Below are positions 1 through 7,848 of a DNA stretch of 64,000 nucleotides, one piece after another. The notes under the pieces are model-generated. The model was not told where the DNA came from. It made no database searches and was given only the letters and a program-made list of their open reading frames with translations. The stretch spans positions 62,001-126,000 of the forward strand of contig JAUYQR010000015.1 in assembly GCA_030697175.1 (NCBI GenBank). The letters run 5' to 3'. Origin of the DNA: Paracoccaceae bacterium. GTDB taxonomy: Bacteria > Pseudomonadota > Alphaproteobacteria > Rhodobacterales > Rhodobacteraceae. Within the stretch, counting starts at the first letter, position 1. Each line of letters opens with the position of its first letter. Position numbers and translations under genes: made by a program.

Positions 1-485
1 ACAAGGCACCCCCCCGGCGGGGCCAGCGCCTGAATACGCGACGCCAGATTGACGACGTTGCCGACAGCGGTCTGTTGCGACGCCTCGCCTTCGACGCTGG
101 CGATAACGGCGGTTCCCGAACTGACGCCGACGCGCATCACCGGGCGCGCGCCGAACTCGGCCTCGAAGCGGGCCGCCTCGGCCTTGAACAGCCCGTCGAT
201 TGCCAGCGCCGCCCGGCAGGCCCGCAGCGCCGCATCTTCCTGCCGTTCGGTAAAGCCGAACACGGCCATCACGCTGTCGCCGGCAAAGCTGCGCACCGCG
301 CCGCCATGCAGGTGGATCGCCTCGGCCAGCTTTTCGTAGATCAGCCGCGTGAACGGCAGCGCCTTGTCTTCGCCCAGACGTTCAAGAATGGAGGTGTACC
401 CGACCATGTCGGTGAAAAGCACCGACAGTTGCCGTCTTTCGCCTGTTTGCGTGGCAGCAGAAAAGGCCGTCGTCCCTGTCATCAT
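1..485 (-). CDS. Class III adenylate/guanylate cyclase, N-terminal part (cut by window edge)
   Basis: Reading leftward from an ATG-ATG pair at 485/482, the frame stays open to the window edge (about 161 codons). It encodes a class III nucleotide cyclase catalytic domain. FTDMVGYT near the N-terminus and GDSVMAVFGF about 50 residues later carry the two metal-binding aspartates, and VGNVVNLASRIQ near the edge carries the Asn/Arg that stabilise the transition state. The domain begins right at the N-terminus with no preceding membrane segment. This fits the soluble cyclase subclass that usually continues into an AAA-ATPase and TPR region, but that part lies outside. An in-frame TAA sits just upstream of the start. 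Product (cAMP or cGMP) cannot be told from the fragment. Confidence 0.85.
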   Translation of the reverse strand, partial: MMTGTTAFSAATQTGERRQLSVLFTDMVGYTSILERLGEDKALPFTRLIYEKLAEAIHLHGGAVRSFAGDSVMAVFGFTERQEDAALRACRAALAIDGLFKAEAARFEAEFGARPVMRVGVSSGTAVIASVEGEASQQTAVGNVVNLASRIQALAPPGGCL

Positions 486-593
486 GATTTACGCATACAG
501 CAGTCTGAATCTGAGCGCTATCGCCGTTGCCTGATTTTCAAGGCACCAAACCTGCCACGATGCCACGTCGGACCGTCGGTCCCTGGCCCATCG

Positions 594-1604
594 TCACGCG
601 CAGAACGCCGGGGCAAGACCCGGGCGGTCCGAGCGGCCCTTGTAGACCGTGCCGGTGCAGGACGCGGTGATCCAGACATCGCACAGGTCAGCGCCGCCAA
701 AGCACAGGTTTGTCGTCATCAGGTCGGGAACCGGCACGAACTCGATCGTTCCGGGGGTCGGGGCCGTGGTCAGACCCTCGGGCGTGAAGATGGTGATGCC
801 GCTGTTGATCAGGGTTCCGATACAGACCCGCCCCGACGCATCGACCTTCAGGCTGTCGACCCATTGCAGACCCGGCAGCGTCAGCACGACCCGGCCCGGC
901 ACATGCGGCAACATGCCCGGCTTCAGCTTGCCCAGATCCGCCATCGTCTTGATGTCGGGCGGGGCCGCCACCTTGCCGGGGCCATCCAGATCAAAGGCGT
1001 AAAGCCTGCCGAACACCGTGTCCGAGACGTAGAGGACGGTTTCGTCCGGTGACAGGCCGACGCCGTTCGCGGTGGGGATGGTCGCAAGCCTGGTGATCGA
1101 AGATCCGTCGATCAAGGCGTAGTAAAGCCCGCCCTTCCGGATGCTGTCAGGCGACTGGATGCCAGCGTCGGTGAACCAGAATCCGGTGCCGGTGCTGTCG
1201 AATACGATATCGTCAGGCGACAGCAGGGGTTGGCCATCACAGTGGGTATAAAGCGTGGTCACGTCGCGCGTGGTCAGGTCGACACGCTGGATCATGCCAT
1301 GCCCCATGTACTGCGCGCTGGGGATCGGGCTCACCGAGGTCAACGGACCTTTGGTCAGGTCGGGAAACCCGATGAAGTCGTAGATATGCCCGTTGTTGCA
1401 GATATAGGCAGCACCGTCCGGCCCGATCGCAAGGCCGTTCGGACCGCCCTGGATATCCATCAACCGTTCGACCTTGCCATCCGCCTGCAGGCAGTAAAGA
1501 CCCTGTTTCCGGATGTCGACAAACAGCAGCGAACCATCCCGCCTCGCAACCGGAGCCTCGGGAAAGCCAAGGCCGGTCGCGACTGGTTTCAGCTCAGTTA
1601 TCAC
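594..1604 (-). CDS. SMP-30/gluconolactonase/LRE family protein
   Basis: A 336-residue soluble six-bladed beta-propeller of the SMP-30/gluconolactonase family, which hydrolyses sugar lactones in a metal-dependent way. The N-terminal GLGFPEAPVA carries the conserved metal-binding Glu. Propeller signatures include GGPNGLAIGPDGAAY (about residues 54-68), the segment ending in SPDDIVFD, and TANGVGLSPDETVLYVSDT. Length is a little above the usual ~300. It is transcribed away from the EamA exporter across a shared 226-bp region with a perfect palindrome, so the two may be co-regulated. The substrate is not evident; catabolic lactonases of this family act on pentono- or hexonolactones. Confidence 0.88.
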   Translation of the reverse strand: MITELKPVATGLGFPEAPVARRDGSLLFVDIRKQGLYCLQADGKVERLMDIQGGPNGLAIGPDGAAYICNNGHIYDFIGFPDLTKGPLTSVSPIPSAQYMGHGMIQRVDLTTRDVTTLYTHCDGQPLLSPDDIVFDSTGTGFWFTDAGIQSPDSIRKGGLYYALIDGSSITRLATIPTANGVGLSPDETVLYVSDTVFGRLYAFDLDGPGKVAAPPDIKTMADLGKLKPGMLPHVPGRVVLTLPGLQWVDSLKVDASGRVCIGTLINSGITIFTPEGLTTAPTPGTIEFVPVPDLMTTNLCFGGADLCDVWITASCTGTVYKGRSDRPGLAPAFCA

Positions 1605-1732
1605 GGGTCAACTCCTTGGCTGTGGCGGCGTATGCGCGGCTGGCGGACCTGTCCGCCGCGTTACCCTATCCAGCATCGCCCGGCCCGGTCAAACGTCGAA
1701 ACCGGGGGCTTGCCTGATGCGCAGGTCCGTTT

Positions 1733-1752
1733 GCTGTTCCGTGCGGAACAGC
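1733..1752. promoter_or_regulatory. Perfect 20-bp palindrome, operator candidate
   Basis: GCTGTTCCGTGCGGAACAGC consists of 9-bp arms around TG. Flanking GTCCG and GGAC extend the dyad imperfectly. It lies in the intergenic region between the divergent lactonase (start 1604) and EamA exporter (start 1831), where a shared regulator would bind. The spacing suits a dimeric repressor such as an IclR- or GntR-type protein, but no regulator gene is adjacent, so its identity is inference. Confidence 0.55.
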
Positions 1753-1830
1753 GGACCGGCGCGGCACGGATTAGCGATCCGTCAGCAAGGCGCCGCGCAA
1801 GGTTGCCTTCCGTGGAAAAGGTCGGGTCTG

Positions 1831-2814
1831 ATGCAGCGTGACAAGGCGGTTACCGGTCGGCTGGGCACGGCGCTGATCATTCTGGCGGCGGGGTTGTGGG
1901 CGACGGTCGGCGTGTCGGTCAAGCTGGTGCCGGATGCCGGCGCCCTGCCGCCCGAAATGCTTGGCCTGGTGCGCACGCTGTTCGCCGGGCCGCTGATCCT
2001 GATGTTCTGCGCGCTGACCGGGCTTGGCGTCCTTGCCGGCGCAAGGTCGGTCGGGCTCCGCCGTCTGACCCAGTTTGCGCTGGCCGGGCTGGTGTTCCAG
2101 ATCTGCCTGTTCCGGTCGTTCGAGGCGCTTGGCGTGACCCTTACCGTGGCGTTGACGGTGTGCCTGCCGCCGCTGATCGCGACCTTGCGCGCGCACCTGC
2201 GCGGCACGCGCCCCAGCCCAGCCGCGGCTGCGGCGTTGGCTCTGGCCTTGCTGGGGTTGGGTTTGTGTTCGGCCGGACAGGTGCCGCAAGGCGGCGATGC
2301 GCGCAGCGCAGCCGGGCTTGGGCTGGCGCTGACGGCCTCGGTTGCCTTTGTCTGGATGACGGATGTGGCCCGCGCGATGGCACAGATCGTCAAGCCCATC
2401 GCGGTCGCGGGTCTGGGCCTTACGGCGACGGGCGTGCTGTTCTGCGTGGCGGTGCCGCTTCTGGTGGCCGACCCTCTCGCGGTCGCGACACAGGCGGCGG
2501 GCAACTGGCAGGTGTCGGGGCTGGTCGTCTATCTGGCGGTGGTGCCAACGGCGCTGGCCTACATCTGCTATTGCGCCGGGATCGCGCGCTGCCGGTCAAC
2601 GGCGGTCGGCCTGACCGCCTCGATGATCGAACCTGCGATTGCCGCCCTGTTCGCGGTGCTTTTGCTGGGTGAACACCTGACGCGCAACGAAATTGCCGGC
2701 TGCCTGATGATGGCGGCGGCGATGGTGATCCTTGTGCTGTCGGAAAGCCGGCTGGCCAGCCGTGCGGCACCGCGCCGCTGGCCGGGCGCCAGTGCAAAGC
2801 CGGCGTTCCCCTAG
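1831..2814 (+). CDS. DMT-superfamily transporter, EamA family
   Basis: A 327-residue integral membrane protein with two EamA repeats, giving about ten transmembrane helices. The first repeat begins near residue 10 (GTALIILAAGLWATVGVSVK). The second ends with the typical SMIEPAIAALFAVLLLGE motif near residue 275. Members export amino acids or other metabolites. The frame is open upstream to 1513, but ATG 1831 is preferred: the first helix begins ten residues after it and a purine-rich GGAAAAGG stretch precedes it. The stop TAG lies inside CTAG, which also supplies the stop of the opposing degenerate gene. Confidence 0.87.
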   Translation: MQRDKAVTGRLGTALIILAAGLWATVGVSVKLVPDAGALPPEMLGLVRTLFAGPLILMFCALTGLGVLAGARSVGLRRLTQFALAGLVFQICLFRSFEALGVTLTVALTVCLPPLIATLRAHLRGTRPSPAAAAALALALLGLGLCSAGQVPQGGDARSAAGLGLALTASVAFVWMTDVARAMAQIVKPIAVAGLGLTATGVLFCVAVPLLVADPLAVATQAAGNWQVSGLVVYLAVVPTALAYICYCAGIARCRSTAVGLTASMIEPAIAALFAVLLLGEHLTRNEIAGCLMMAAAMVILVLSESRLASRAAPRRWPGASAKPAFP

Positions 2815-3066
2815 GTCAGATGCCCCACAGCACAGCGCACCTCGGGGCCATCGCCCCGCCACCCGCGACGGCCCAGATAGCTGCGCGTTCATCGTGGCAG
2901 GATCGCTCGGCGCCCCGGCCTCGGCCCAAGTGTTCAGCCCGGCCAGCACACACTCCGCCGCTACGCTGCGATCCGCCTCGCTGGAGACGGCCCTGTTTGC
3001 CGCCACGGCCAGCAGCGAGGCGGCCAGCAGCGAGGCGGCCAGCAGGAAGGGCAATCGCAGGGCCAT
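2811..3066 (-). pseudogene. Small exported protein, frameshifted remnant
   Basis: ATG 3066 opens a signal peptide (MALRLPFLLAASLLAASLL) containing a perfect tandem 15-bp duplication, followed by SSEADRSVAAECVLAGLNTWAEAGAPSDP. In that frame the sequence then turns to nonsense. One base away, the frame reads SYLGRRGWRGDGPEVRCAVGHLT and stops at TAG 2813-2811. Removing one C in the run near 2890 would join them into a secreted protein of about 85 residues. It follows the Sel1-like remnant by about 30 bp and was probably its operon partner. I do not recognise the family. An intact protein using the longer frame into the EamA gene is unlikely, since that part is antisense to a real gene. Confidence 0.6.
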
Positions 3067-3097
3067 CGGTTGGTTTCTCCCTCTGCGGTGAACATCT

Positions 3098-4289
3098 TCA
3101 CCAGTCGATTGCGGTCGGATCGCCCGCCTCTGCCGTCCGCCGCAGCCAGTGGTCGGCGGCGCGATTTCGTCCCCGGTTCGCGCTTTGGCACGCAAGCGGC
3201 GGGCGTGTTCGCGCATCGCTGGCGGGTTCCCTGCCTCGGCCGCGTCGGCATGAAGCCGGTCAAGGACAGGTTTCGCCTCAGGCGGCGCGCAGTTTCGGTT
3301 CCTTGCGCGAGATCTCGTCCAGCACCCCGGCGATCTGCCGGGTATCGCTGCGCGCCACCAGATCGACATGCAGCGCCACGATCCGCGCCTGATCATGATC
3401 GGGCCGGGTCTTGTCGCCGTGGATGCGCAGCAAGCGCTGCACCGCCGTGCGGCTGCCCCACGGCGGTGCGCCATCAAGCGCCTGACGCTGGTCAAGCATC
3501 TTCAGAAAGGCGGGCTTCAGATCGGGGCGGTCCGGCAAGCGGGCTTCCAGAAAACCCGACAGGCGGATCAGTGCCGCACGGTCACCTTCGGCGGCGGCAG
3601 CCTCCTACAGGGTCTGCGCCCGCTCAAGGTCCGTCGGAACCAGCGCGCCCGCCTCATAGCAACCCAGCGCACCCTGCGCATAAGGCAGGTTTCCGTTGGC
3701 GGCCTTGGTCAGGCAGGTCAGCAGAACATCGTTGTCCTTGGTGACCAGTTCGGATTGCAGGTGGTATTCCGCCACCCGCCACGCACCGACAGGGTCGCCC
3801 AGCAAAGCGGGACCAGCGCACCGCCTGACCGTGATCGACGGCGACCACCTCGCCACTGGAAGGCGCGCGCGCGATGCGGGCGATCCGGTCGCAGATCAGC
3901 GGGTCCATCTGACCGACCAGCGAACCGAACGCCATCGTCACCGCCAGATCGGGGCTGCTGTCCCAGCCGTCCGGTGCCTGCCCCGCCACCGCCAGGTTCG
4001 ACAGTGTCAAAAGCGCGTCGGCATTGCCGCCATGACCTGCCGCCATCAACACCTCCGCCCCCCGCGCCGCATCACGCTCGATGCCGATGCCTTCGCTCCG
4101 CATCCCGGCCAGCGCGTTCAGCATCCGGGGCGAATTGGCCTCGCCCCGGTCCAGCAGTTTCTGCACCAGGCCGGAGGCTTTCCGGTCCTGCAACCGACCC
4201 CGCGCGATCATCTGTTCGATCCGCGCCAGTAGCTCGTGATCGGCGCTGAACGCGCTGCAGGTGCCGTTGCTGCCGCTGACCACGTCGGT
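3098..4289 (-). pseudogene. Sel1-like repeat (AlgK-type) protein, degenerate
   Basis: Four frames must be stitched together to read one alpha-helical repeat protein. Recognisable pieces are ELLARIEQMIARGRLQDRK and MRSEGIGIERDAARGAEVL (about 4220-4050), GDPVGAWRVAEYHLQSELV and LPYAQGALGCYEAGALVPTD (3800-3630), EGDRAALIRLSGFLEARLPD (3590-3530), DRLHADAAEAGNPPAMREHA (3260-3200), and HWLRRTAEAGDPTAIDW before TGA 3100-3098. Lesions are frameshifts near 4290, 3812, 3283 and 3150, plus an in-frame TAG at 3607-3605, where CAG (Gln) would fit. The repeat type is Sel1/TPR as in the alginate-export lipoprotein AlgK. Family assignment is by pattern; the decay itself is visible in the sequence. Confidence 0.75.
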
Positions 4290-4856
4290 CACGCCGCCGC
4301 ATCTGCACGCCGGGCAGGTTGGCAAGCACGGTGTCAGCCTCACGCACCTCGAAATCGAGCGTCATCGGCGCGCCCTAGGTGACCTGCCGCGATGTGTTCG
4401 GCGCGATGTCATCCAGCGCCACGGCACTGACCGCCAGGGTGTTGGAGATCGGGTCTTGCCAGATCAGAAACCGGGGCCGGTTTTCAGCGAAATCGCGCGG
4501 GGTCGGACAGGACGTCATGCCGCCGAACTGGTTGCCGCCGGTCACGGCATGGTTGACCACGTCAAGCCCGGTGTATTCCGACAGAAAGCCCGCAAAATTG
4601 CCCAGGGGGCTGTCGGAAAACGAGGTGCCGACCAGCACGATCTGCGCGGCCTCGTCATCGCCGGCAAAGATGTCGGCAACAGCCTCGTCCGGGCTGGCGA
4701 CCAGTTCGGTCCGGTGCGCCGCCGCTTCGACGCGCGGCAACTCGCCGACGCAGAAGGCTCGCAAGGTGCGGCGCATGGTCGAAAAGGCGGCGGGCAGATC
4801 AACGGAAGATCAACAGCGCGCTTGCCGTTCACCGGGCGCTCAACCGGGCGTGAGGA
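4290..4856 (-). pseudogene. AlgX/AlgJ-like SGNH acetyltransferase fragment, degenerate
   Basis: The core reads VLVGTSFSDSPLGNFAGFLS, then HAVTGGNQFGGMTSCPTPRD and ENRPRFLIWQDP. This matches the AlgX/AlgJ family that O-acetylates alginate-type polysaccharides in the periplasm: the GTSFS nucleophile region and the RPRxLIW strand. The N-terminal part of the family (~470 residues) is missing. Lesions are an 11-bp tandem duplication at 4793-4814 that shifts the frame, an in-frame TAG at 4377-4375 with readable protein continuing (GAPMTLDFEVREADTVLANL), and a frameshift near 4290. With the Sel1-like remnant downstream it suggests a lost acetylated-exopolysaccharide locus. Confidence 0.7.
4793..4814. 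repeat. 11-bp tandem duplication breaking the AlgX-like remnant
   Basis: Units GGCAGATCAAC and GGAAGATCAAC lie head to tail and differ by one base. Deleting one unit restores a continuous minus-strand reading (KRAVDLPAAFSTMRRTLRAF), so the duplication is the direct cause of the frameshift. Confidence 0.75.
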
Positions 4857-4978
4857 TCAATGGTCCCGGAATCTCAGACCCAATAGCCGATCGTCCGGAA
4901 ATGCAGCCCGCAGCGGCGGCCTTGCGCCAATCACCGCAGGCTTTCTGCCCGCCTCGCACAGGAAAAGATTCCGTTCCT

Positions 4979-4992
4979 GGAATTTTCGTTCT
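4979..4992. promoter_or_regulatory. Near-match IolR/RpiR-type operator upstream of the iol regulator
   Basis: GGAATTTTCGTTCT matches GGAA-N6-TTCC in seven of eight conserved positions. A second GGAA/TTCC pair with a 4-bp spacer lies just before it (4961-4972). The site is about 35 bp before the regulator ATG at 5028, which suggests autoregulation. Confidence 0.4.
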
Positions 4993-5027
4993 ATCATGGC
5001 AGCCAGACCCCTCGCCTCAGGACCGCC

Positions 5028-5858
5028 ATGCCAAACGACCATCCCCCCGCAAACCCCGGCGAGCCGACCACGGTAGAGGCCGTCCGCGAGCGTCTGGTCG
5101 CGGTCACCGGGGGCCTGCCAAAGCGGCTGCGGCAATGCGCCGACTATGTCGCCCAGAACCTTGACCGCATCGCGGTCTCCACCGTCGCCGATATCGCGGC
5201 GGGGGCCGATGTGCCGCCATCGGCGGTCATCCGGTTCTGCCAGCTTCTGGGGTTCTCGGGCTATTCCGACATGCAGCGGCTGTTCCGCGACGCCTATTCG
5301 CCGGGCTGGCCCAATTACGCCACCCGGCTTGAGAATCTCAAGTCCGGCCCCAGCGGCAGCCCTCGGGCCATGGTCGCAGAATTCATCGAGGCGGGCCGCA
5401 TGTCACTGGAAAAGCTGGCACAATCGCTTGATGATGCGGCACTGGAGCAGGCCGTAGCAACCCTCGCCGGTGCCGGCACGATCCACGTCGTCGGGTTCCG
5501 CCGGGCCTATCCGGTCGCGTCCTACCTGGCTTATGTGCTGGCCAAGATGGAGGTACCTGCCATCCTGCATCACGGGGCGGGGCATCTGGACCAGCGGTTT
5601 GCGCTGCGTCCCGGTGACGCGATGCTTGCCATAACCTTTGCGCCCTATTCCGATGAAACGCTCGCCTTGGCCGCAGCGGCGCGGGCCGCGGGTCTTGCGG
5701 TGGTCGGGCTGACCGACACCGCCGCAAGCCCGCTGTCGCGCAGCGCCAACACCCTGCTGACCGTAACCGAGGTGGATTTCGGGGCATTCCGCTCGCTGTC
5801 CGCGACAATTGCGTTGGCGATATCGCTAGCGGTTGCCGTCGGAACGGCACGGCGCTGA
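5028..5858 (+). CDS. MurR/RpiR family transcriptional regulator (likely iol regulator)
   Basis: A 276-residue regulator with an N-terminal RpiR helix-turn-helix domain (about residues 15-90: AVSTVADIAAGADVPPSAVI, then RFCQLLGFSGYSDMQRLFRD). It is followed by a SIS phosphosugar-binding domain (about 115-260: GAGTIHVVGFRRAYPVASYL, then ITFAPYSDETLALAAAARAA). RpiR-type regulators of alphaproteobacterial inositol operons bind GGAA-N6-TTCC sites and respond to phosphorylated inositol intermediates. It lies immediately upstream of iolC with such a site between them, which supports regulation of the iol genes. It is not adjacent to the canonical inositol dehydrogenase iolG, which is absent here. Confidence 0.88.
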   Translation: MPNDHPPANPGEPTTVEAVRERLVAVTGGLPKRLRQCADYVAQNLDRIAVSTVADIAAGADVPPSAVIRFCQLLGFSGYSDMQRLFRDAYSPGWPNYATRLENLKSGPSGSPRAMVAEFIEAGRMSLEKLAQSLDDAALEQAVATLAGAGTIHVVGFRRAYPVASYLAYVLAKMEVPAILHHGAGHLDQRFALRPGDAMLAITFAPYSDETLALAAAARAAGLAVVGLTDTAASPLSRSANTLLTVTEVDFGAFRSLSATIALAISLAVAVGTARR

Positions 5859-5886
5859 AGAAGCCTCTTTCCTGATCGAGGATTTT

Positions 5887-5900
5887 GGAATATTTGTTCC
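5887..5900. promoter_or_regulatory. IolR/RpiR-type operator GGAA-N6-TTCC before iolC
   Basis: GGAATATTTGTTCC is a perfect GGAA-N6-TTCC, embedded in TGGAATATTTGTTCCA. It lies 41 bp before the iolC start and 29 bp after the regulator's stop. The motif is the one described for inositol operons of Caulobacter and Sinorhizobium (established knowledge). Control of iolCDEB through it is inference. Confidence 0.7.
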
Positions 5901-5940
5901 ACAGGGTCGCCTCCCCGAGTCGCTTACAGCAGGACAGCAG

Positions 5941-7848
5941 ATGAAAAGCATTGATGTGGTCACCATCGGCCGGTCCTCGGTCGACCTTTACGGCGCGCAG
6001 GTCGGCGGACGGCTGGAGGATATGGCGTCGTTCCAGAAATACATCGGCGGCTCGCCCACCAACATGGCCGCCGGAACGGCCCGTCTCGGGATGCGCTCGG
6101 CCCTGATCACCCGCGTCGGCGATGAACACATGGGCCGCTTCATCCGCGAGGAGTTGCAGCGCGAAGGCGTCGACGTGCGCGGCGTCAAGACCGACCCCGA
6201 GCGTCTGACCGCCCTCGTCCTCCTCGGCATCCGCGACGAAAAGCAGTTTCCGCTGATCTTCTACCGGGAAAACTGCGCCGACATGGCGCTGTGCGAAGAT
6301 GACATCGACGAAAGCCTGATCGCCGATGCCCGCGCGGTCGTGGCCACCGGCACGCATCTGTCGAACCCGCGCACCGAAGCCGCCGTGATGAAGGCGCTGA
6401 CCCTTGCCCGCAGGCACGGCGCCCGCACCGCGCTTGATATCGACTACCGCCCGAACCTCTGGGGTCTGGCCGGGCATGGGATGGGCGAAAGCCGCTTCAT
6501 CGAAAGCGCCGCAGTCACCGCGAAACTGCAAACCACGCTGCACCTCTTCGACCTGATCGTCGGCACCGAGGAAGAGTTTCACATCGCCGGCGGCACCACC
6601 GACACCATCGCCGCGCTCCGCGCCGTCCGCGCCGTGTCAAACGCCACCCTCGTCTGCAAGCGCGGCCCGATGGGGGCCGCCGCCTTCACTGGCGCGGTGC
6701 CCGACAGCCTTGATGGCGGCCAGTCCGGCCCCGGTTTCCCGATCGAGGTGTTCAACGTGCTTGGCGCGGGCGACGGCTTCATGTCCGGCCTGTTGCGCGG
6801 CTGGATGGATGACGAGCCTTGGCCCACCGCGCTCAAATACGCCAACGCCTGCGGCGCCTTCGCCGTCAGCCGCCACGCCTGCACGCCCGCCTATCCGTCA
6901 TGGGAGGAACTCCAGTTCTTCCTCAAGCGCGGCGTGGTCACCCCCGCCCTGCGCCACGACCAGCCGCTGGAGCAGATCCACTGGTCCACCAACCGCCGCA
7001 AGGATTGGGCCGAGGTCCGCGCCTTTGCCTTCGACCACCGCAGCCAGTTGGAGGAAATCCCCGGCGCGACGCCGAAGAAAATCGCCCACTTCAAGGAGTT
7101 GTGCCTTGATGCGACCGGGGCCGTCGCCGCAGGCCAACCCGGCTACGGCATCCTTTGCGACAACCGCCTTGGCAAATCCGCCCTCCACCGGGCCGCAGGC
7201 CAGGGCCTCTGGATCGGCCGCCCCGTCGAATGGCCCGGCTCGCGCCCCCTGACGCTGGAGCCTGAACTCGGCCCCGATTTCGGCGGCCTGTCGGAATGGC
7301 CGCTGGAACACGTCGTCAAGGTCTTGTGCTTTTGCCACCCCGACGACCAGCCGGACATGCAAGCCGCGCAAGAGGCCACGATCACCCGCCTGTTCCACGC
7401 CTGCCGCCGCAACCGTCTGGAAATGCTGCTCGAGGTGATCCCCTCCAAGGTGGCCCCCGTCAGCGATGACACCACGGCCCGCCTCATCACCCGCTTTTAC
7501 GACATCGGCATCTACCCCGACTGGTGGAAGCTGGAACCGATGCAGACCGCCGCCGCATGGAATGCCACCTGCGCCGCGATCAACGCCCGTGATCCGCATG
7601 TGCAAGGCATCGTCGTCCTAGGCCTTGGCCAGTCGGAGGCCGAGCTTGCCTCCGCTTTCCGCCTTGCCGCCGCCCAACCCCTGGTGAAAGGCTTCGCCGT
7701 CGGCCGCACGATCCACGGCGATACCGGGCGCGACTGGATGGCGGGCCGTATTGACGACGCCACCGCCGTGGCCACGATGGCCGCCACCTTCCGCCGCCTC
7801 TGCGGCATCTGGGACGACGCCCGCCGCAGCGCAGGAGACGCCGCATGA
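5941..7848 (+). CDS. iolC: Bifunctional 5-dehydro-2-deoxygluconokinase with C-terminal DUF2090 domain
   Basis: A 635-residue protein. The N-terminal half is a PfkB-family sugar kinase: YIGGSPTNMAAGTARLG near residue 38, and NVLGAGDGFMSGLLRGW near 272 with the catalytic Asp. It phosphorylates 2-deoxy-5-keto-gluconate (DKG) in myo-inositol catabolism. The C-terminal ~300 residues are the DUF2090 domain, a TIM-barrel aldolase-like module fused to IolC in many proteobacteria and thought to perform the following aldolase step. ATG 5941 was chosen because the kinase fold starts at once (MKSIDVVTIGRSSVDLYG); an upstream ATG at 5833 would run into the regulator gene. It overlaps iolD by ATGA. Confidence 0.95.
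   Translation: MKSIDVVTIGRSSVDLYGAQVGGRLEDMASFQKYIGGSPTNMAAGTARLGMRSALITRVGDEHMGRFIREELQREGVDVRGVKTDPERLTALVLLGIRDEKQFPLIFYRENCADMALCEDDIDESLIADARAVVATGTHLSNPRTEAAVMKALTLARRHGARTALDIDYRPNLWGLAGHGMGESRFIESAAVTAKLQTTLHLFDLIVGTEEEFHIAGGTTDTIAALRAVRAVSNATLVCKRGPMGAAAFTGAVPDSLDGGQSGPGFPIEVFNVLGAGDGFMSGLLRGWMDDEPWPTALKYANACGAFAVSRHACTPAYPSWEELQFFLKRGVVTPALRHDQPLEQIHWSTNRRKDWAEVRAFAFDHRSQLEEIPGATPKKIAHFKELCLDATGAVAAGQPGYGILCDNRLGKSALHRAAGQGLWIGRPVEWPGSRPLTLEPELGPDFGGLSEWPLEHVVKVLCFCHPDDQPDMQAAQEATITRLFHACRRNRLEMLLEVIPSKVAPVSDDTTARLITRFYDIGIYPDWWKLEPMQTAAAWNATCAAINARDPHVQGIVVLGLGQSEAELASAFRLAAAQPLVKGFAVGRTIHGDTGRDWMAGRIDDATAVATMAATFRRLCGIWDDARRSAGDAA

Noticed and set aside
4857-4996. Small minus-strand frame (about 46 codons) in the gap before the iol regulator
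   Set aside because: No ribosome site, no recognisable domain, and it crosses the putative operator. It may be chance coding. The gap 4857-5027 otherwise shows only the operator-like sites.
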